Positions 6,811 to 8,524 of a DNA stretch of 8,524 bases are shown here, one piece after another. Made by a program: the position numbers and the translations under genes. The notes below the pieces were generated by a model that was not told the origin of the DNA, ran no database searches, and saw nothing but the letters and a program-made list of their open reading frames with translations. The DNA is taken from assembly GCA_002297815.1 (NCBI GenBank), contig DBKH01000036.1, positions 1 through 8,524 on the forward strand, read 5' to 3'. The DNA is from Bacteroidales bacterium UBA755. GTDB taxonomy: Bacteria > Bacteroidota > Bacteroidia > Bacteroidales > UBA932. How positions within the stretch are numbered: the stretch's first letter is position 1; every line of letters starts with the position of its first letter.

Positions 6811-6881
6811 GTACAATCGTTATTGTTGTTTTAGTGCTTCGTTTTCTTGCCGCACCGGATTTCTCCATGCGTCCATGCAGT

Positions 6882-6912
6882 CAAATTTAAACCAGAATTA
6901 CGATGAATCAAA
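6882..6912 (-). promoter_or_regulatory. Bacteroides-type promoter for the DUF47 operon
   Basis: On the minus strand TTTG (6912-6909) is followed after 19 nt by TAAATTTG (6889-6882), which fits the Bacteroidetes primary-sigma consensus TTTG / TAnnTTTG with its usual spacing. Transcription would start near 6875 and leave a leader of about 65 nt before the DUF47 ATG. No equivalent promoter was seen in the short gaps further down, which supports one transcript for DUF47, regulator, porin, lipoprotein and the CYTH genes. A second -7-like box, TATGTTTG (6934-6927), lies just upstream but lacks a matching -33 box. Confidence 0.6.
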
Positions 6913-6937
6913 ATGAAAAGTTTGAACAAACATAGCA

Positions 6938-7005
6938 TTGTAAAGTTATAATATTTAATTAAGCGGTTGAAAAACAACTATGTTTTCCAACCGCTTGTAA
7001 AGTTA
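6938..7005. repeat. TTGTAAAGTTA direct repeats around the intergenic hairpin
   Basis: The 11-mer TTGTAAAGTTA occurs exactly at 6938-6948 and 6995-7005 (57 bp apart, on either side of the hairpin), and an 8-base version TTGTAAAG lies at 7039-7046. They are just upstream of the DUF47 promoter. They could be operator sites for the operon's HTH regulator, or residues of A/T-rich sequence; two exact copies this close are unlikely but not impossible by chance. Confidence 0.4.
6961..6996 (-). terminator. Hairpin, probable terminator after the efflux gene
   Basis: AAGCGGTTG (6961-6969) is exactly inverted by CAACCGCTT (6988-6996). After one mismatch the stem continues with AAAAC (6971-6975) against GTTTT (6982-6986), leaving a 6-nt loop. 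This is the strongest hairpin in the 260-bp intergenic region. It lies between the efflux stop at 7071 and the DUF47 promoter, where a terminator is expected. The minus-strand sequence after it is A/T-rich (AATTAAATATTATAAC) but not a clean T-run, so a dyad operator is an alternative. Confidence 0.5.
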
Positions 7006-7024
7006 CTAATAAAAACTCAACTCC

Positions 7025-7048
7025 GCCTTTATAGTGTTTTGTAAAGGC
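7025..7048 (-). terminator. Possible weak terminator hairpin
   Basis: GCCTTTA (7025-7031) is inverted by TAAAGGC (7042-7048) with a 10-nt loop, just after the efflux gene stop at 7071. On the minus strand TTTTT follows about 10 nt beyond the stem, which is further than usual. It may be a weak first terminator before the stronger hairpin at 6961-6996, or chance in A/T-rich sequence. Confidence 0.35.
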
Positions 7049-7070
7049 AAACAATTTCTCAAAATCACAT

Positions 7071-8524
7071 CTAATAATCCTTCCAACCACCGCCCATAAC
7101 TTTGTAGAGGTTGACCACGGAGAGGTTCTCCTTTGTCCTGGCCTCGCTCAACTCCAGCTGAGAGGCAAGGTATTTTCTTTGAGCGTCAAGAACGTCCATA
7201 TAACTGATCACGCCATTTATGTACTGGCTGTTGGCCAGCACGACATATTTCTTGGACGCACGCTCCATCTCCTCTTTCACGTTGGCGTTGGATCGGGCTG
7301 AGTTGAAAGTCACGGTCGCGTCATACACCTCTCTGAAAGCCTGCATCACATCCTTTTCGTACTCAAGTCTGGCCTGCTCGTATGAAGCCACAGCGGCCTT
7401 GAGGGCTGAACGGCGTTTGCCGAATTCGAAGACCGGTGACGCAAGAGTGGCGCCGGTGAACCAGAACGGAGACTTTAGGAAATCCTTAAGCGCATCGTTT
7501 TCCCCGCCCGCTCCAAGGTTGATGACAAAAGACGGGAACCTTTCCGCCATAGCCACCCCGACACGAGCCTCGGCAGCGCGAAGATCATTTTCGGATTTCA
7601 TCAGGTCCGGCCTGCGTTTGAGAATGTCGGACAGCACACCGGACGGGACTGCGGTCTTTGGCACCTCCAATGACCCAGCCACACGCTCAACCTCTTTAGG
7701 GTATGATCCGGTGATGAAGCACAATTCGCTTTCCTTCAACGCTATCTGCCTTTTGAGATCCGGCACCATAGCCTCAGCGGAAGCCAATTCCACAAGAGCC
7801 TGCTGATAAGGGATTTCCGATGTCAGTCCGCCTTCCGCACGAAGTTTGGCCTGGTTCACGGACTTCTGTCTCGTGACCAACGTGTTGGTGACTATCTCAA
7901 GTTTCTTGTCCAACCCCACCAATTCGTAGTAGGCTGAGGCCACACTGGCGATGATGCTCATCCTCACAGCCTTCTGAGCCTCGATCGTACCGAGGTAATC
8001 GGCCAGTTTCTCTCTTTTCGACCACTTTAGACGGCCCCAAAAATCAACCTCCCACTGAAGTGAAGCCTTGACTCCAAACTCAGGGTCTTCCGGTTCCGGA
8101 TCCGTTCCCCCATAATTACTGTGATCGTTCTGCGCATAGCCTTTCATAGACACGGAAGGCAGTTGGGCGGATCTCTGCACACGGTACTTATATTCCATTT
8201 CCTTCAAACGCTCCGCCGCGATGAGCACGTCCTTGTTATAATTCAAAGCCGCATCTATAAGTTTCTGCAATTCAGGGGATTCATACACTTTTCTCCAATC
8301 CAGGTCAGCGAAACTCCTGCCGCTCGAATCCTCGAAAAACGCCTTCGACATCTCGCCGAGATCCGGTTTCTCACAGTACTTTGATGTGGAGCAGGAACCA
8401 AGGGCCAATGATGACACGGCCAGAACGGCCACTGCCGGCAAAACCTTTCCCGCCTTGCGGAATCTCGGCCTGAACTTCGAGAACTTTGCCCTCAGCTTGT
8501 AGATCAGCACGAAGAAGAACGGAA
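7071..8524 (-). CDS. NodT/TolC-like outer-membrane efflux factor, apparently fused to the C-terminus of an RND pump (5' end outside window)
   Basis: From about 8430 downward this is a NodT-type outer-membrane factor (OEP/TolC family) of RND efflux systems. Landmarks are DLDWRKVYESPELQKLI, KASLQWEVDFWGRLKWSKREKL, IASVASAYYELVGLD, LKRRPDLMKSENDLRAAEARVGVAMAERFPS, and a C-terminal NLYKVMGGGW. A lipobox, LALGSC, has its cysteine encoded at 8393-8391. The frame stays open to base 8524 and has no ATG before the mature region; the only starts possible for a stand-alone gene are GTG at 8510 or later GTG/TTG codons, which would give 479 residues or fewer with an unusually long basic lead. The first codons read PFFFVLIYKLRAKFSKF, which resembles the end of the last transmembrane helix and the tail of AcrB-type pumps (...FVPxFFVL...). 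I therefore read it as a pump-OMF fusion or a read-through junction. OMF identity is certain; the fusion is an inference limited by the window edge. Confidence 0.9.
   Translation of the reverse strand, partial: PFFFVLIYKLRAKFSKFRPRFRKAGKVLPAVAVLAVSSLALGSCSTSKYCEKPDLGEMSKAFFEDSSGRSFADLDWRKVYESPELQKLIDAALNYNKDVLIAAERLKEMEYKYRVQRSAQLPSVSMKGYAQNDHSNYGGTDPEPEDPEFGVKASLQWEVDFWGRLKWSKREKLADYLGTIEAQKAVRMSIIASVASAYYELVGLDKKLEIVTNTLVTRQKSVNQAKLRAEGGLTSEIPYQQALVELASAEAMVPDLKRQIALKESELCFITGSYPKEVERVAGSLEVPKTAVPSGVLSDILKRRPDLMKSENDLRAAEARVGVAMAERFPSFVINLGAGGENDALKDFLKSPFWFTGATLASPVFEFGKRRSALKAAVASYEQARLEYEKDVMQAFREVYDATVTFNSARSNANVKEEMERASKKYVVLANSQYINGVISYMDVLDAQRKYLASQLELSEARTKENLSVVNLYKVMGGGWKDY

Noticed and set aside
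6820..6876. 18-codon open frame (MDAWRNPVRQENEALKQQ) in the leader of the DUF47 gene
   Set aside because: Its ATG falls at or just upstream of the predicted transcription start, there is no ribosome-binding context, and the peptide shows no attenuator feature such as a run of one amino acid.
1..8524. Mobile elements, CRISPR arrays, tRNA or rRNA genes
   Set aside because: No transposase or integrase motifs, no regularly spaced repeats and no tRNA- or rRNA-like sequences were seen on either strand.

Overview
The window looks like chromosomal DNA from a Bacteroidales bacterium (phylum Bacteroidota). The start codons lack Shine-Dalgarno sequences and sit in A/T-rich leaders, one promoter fits the Bacteroides TTTG / TAnnTTTG pattern, lipoprotein signals are frequent, and the families (Porin_O_P, lamin-tail lipoprotein, coiled-coil plus LuxR-type HTH regulator, NodT-like outer-membrane factor) are typical of that group. 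Every gene I can support is on the minus strand, so the biological order runs from the high to the low coordinates. Family assignments rest on recognising motifs by eye; no database search was run.

Right end (8524-7071): the outer-membrane-factor (NodT/TolC) portion of a multidrug efflux system. Its reading frame stays open to the window edge and has no ATG before the lipobox. The residues just before look like the C-terminus of an RND inner-membrane pump, so this may be a pump-OMF fusion. Next is a 260-bp gap (7070-6811) with two hairpins, a repeated 11-mer and a good Bacteroides-type promoter.

Centre (6810-1158): six closely packed genes, probably one operon. In order they are a DUF47/PhoU-like protein, a membrane protein with a LuxR-type HTH, an OprO/OprP-type anion porin, a lamin-tail-domain lipoprotein, a divergent CYTH/TTM-like protein and a canonical CYTH/TTM phosphohydrolase. 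Gaps range from a 1-nt TGATG overlap to 33 nt. Left end (1034-1): after a 122-bp spacer with an inverted-repeat structure comes the N-terminal part of a DASS/SLC13 anion symporter.

The main candidate for an undescribed system is the membrane regulator at 4577-6163. It occupies the place right after DUF47 where a PiT phosphate transporter is normally found. Its N-terminal membrane region resembles a Bacteroidetes PiT carrier whose substrate-binding signature has been lost. After the last membrane segment it continues into a coiled coil and a DNA-binding HTH. I infer a transporter-derived, one-component membrane sensor ('transceptor') that, with DUF47, controls an operon for outer-membrane uptake of phosphate or condensed phosphate (porin), surface binding (LTD lipoprotein), tripolyphosphate handling (CYTH pair) and perhaps inner-membrane transport (SLC13).
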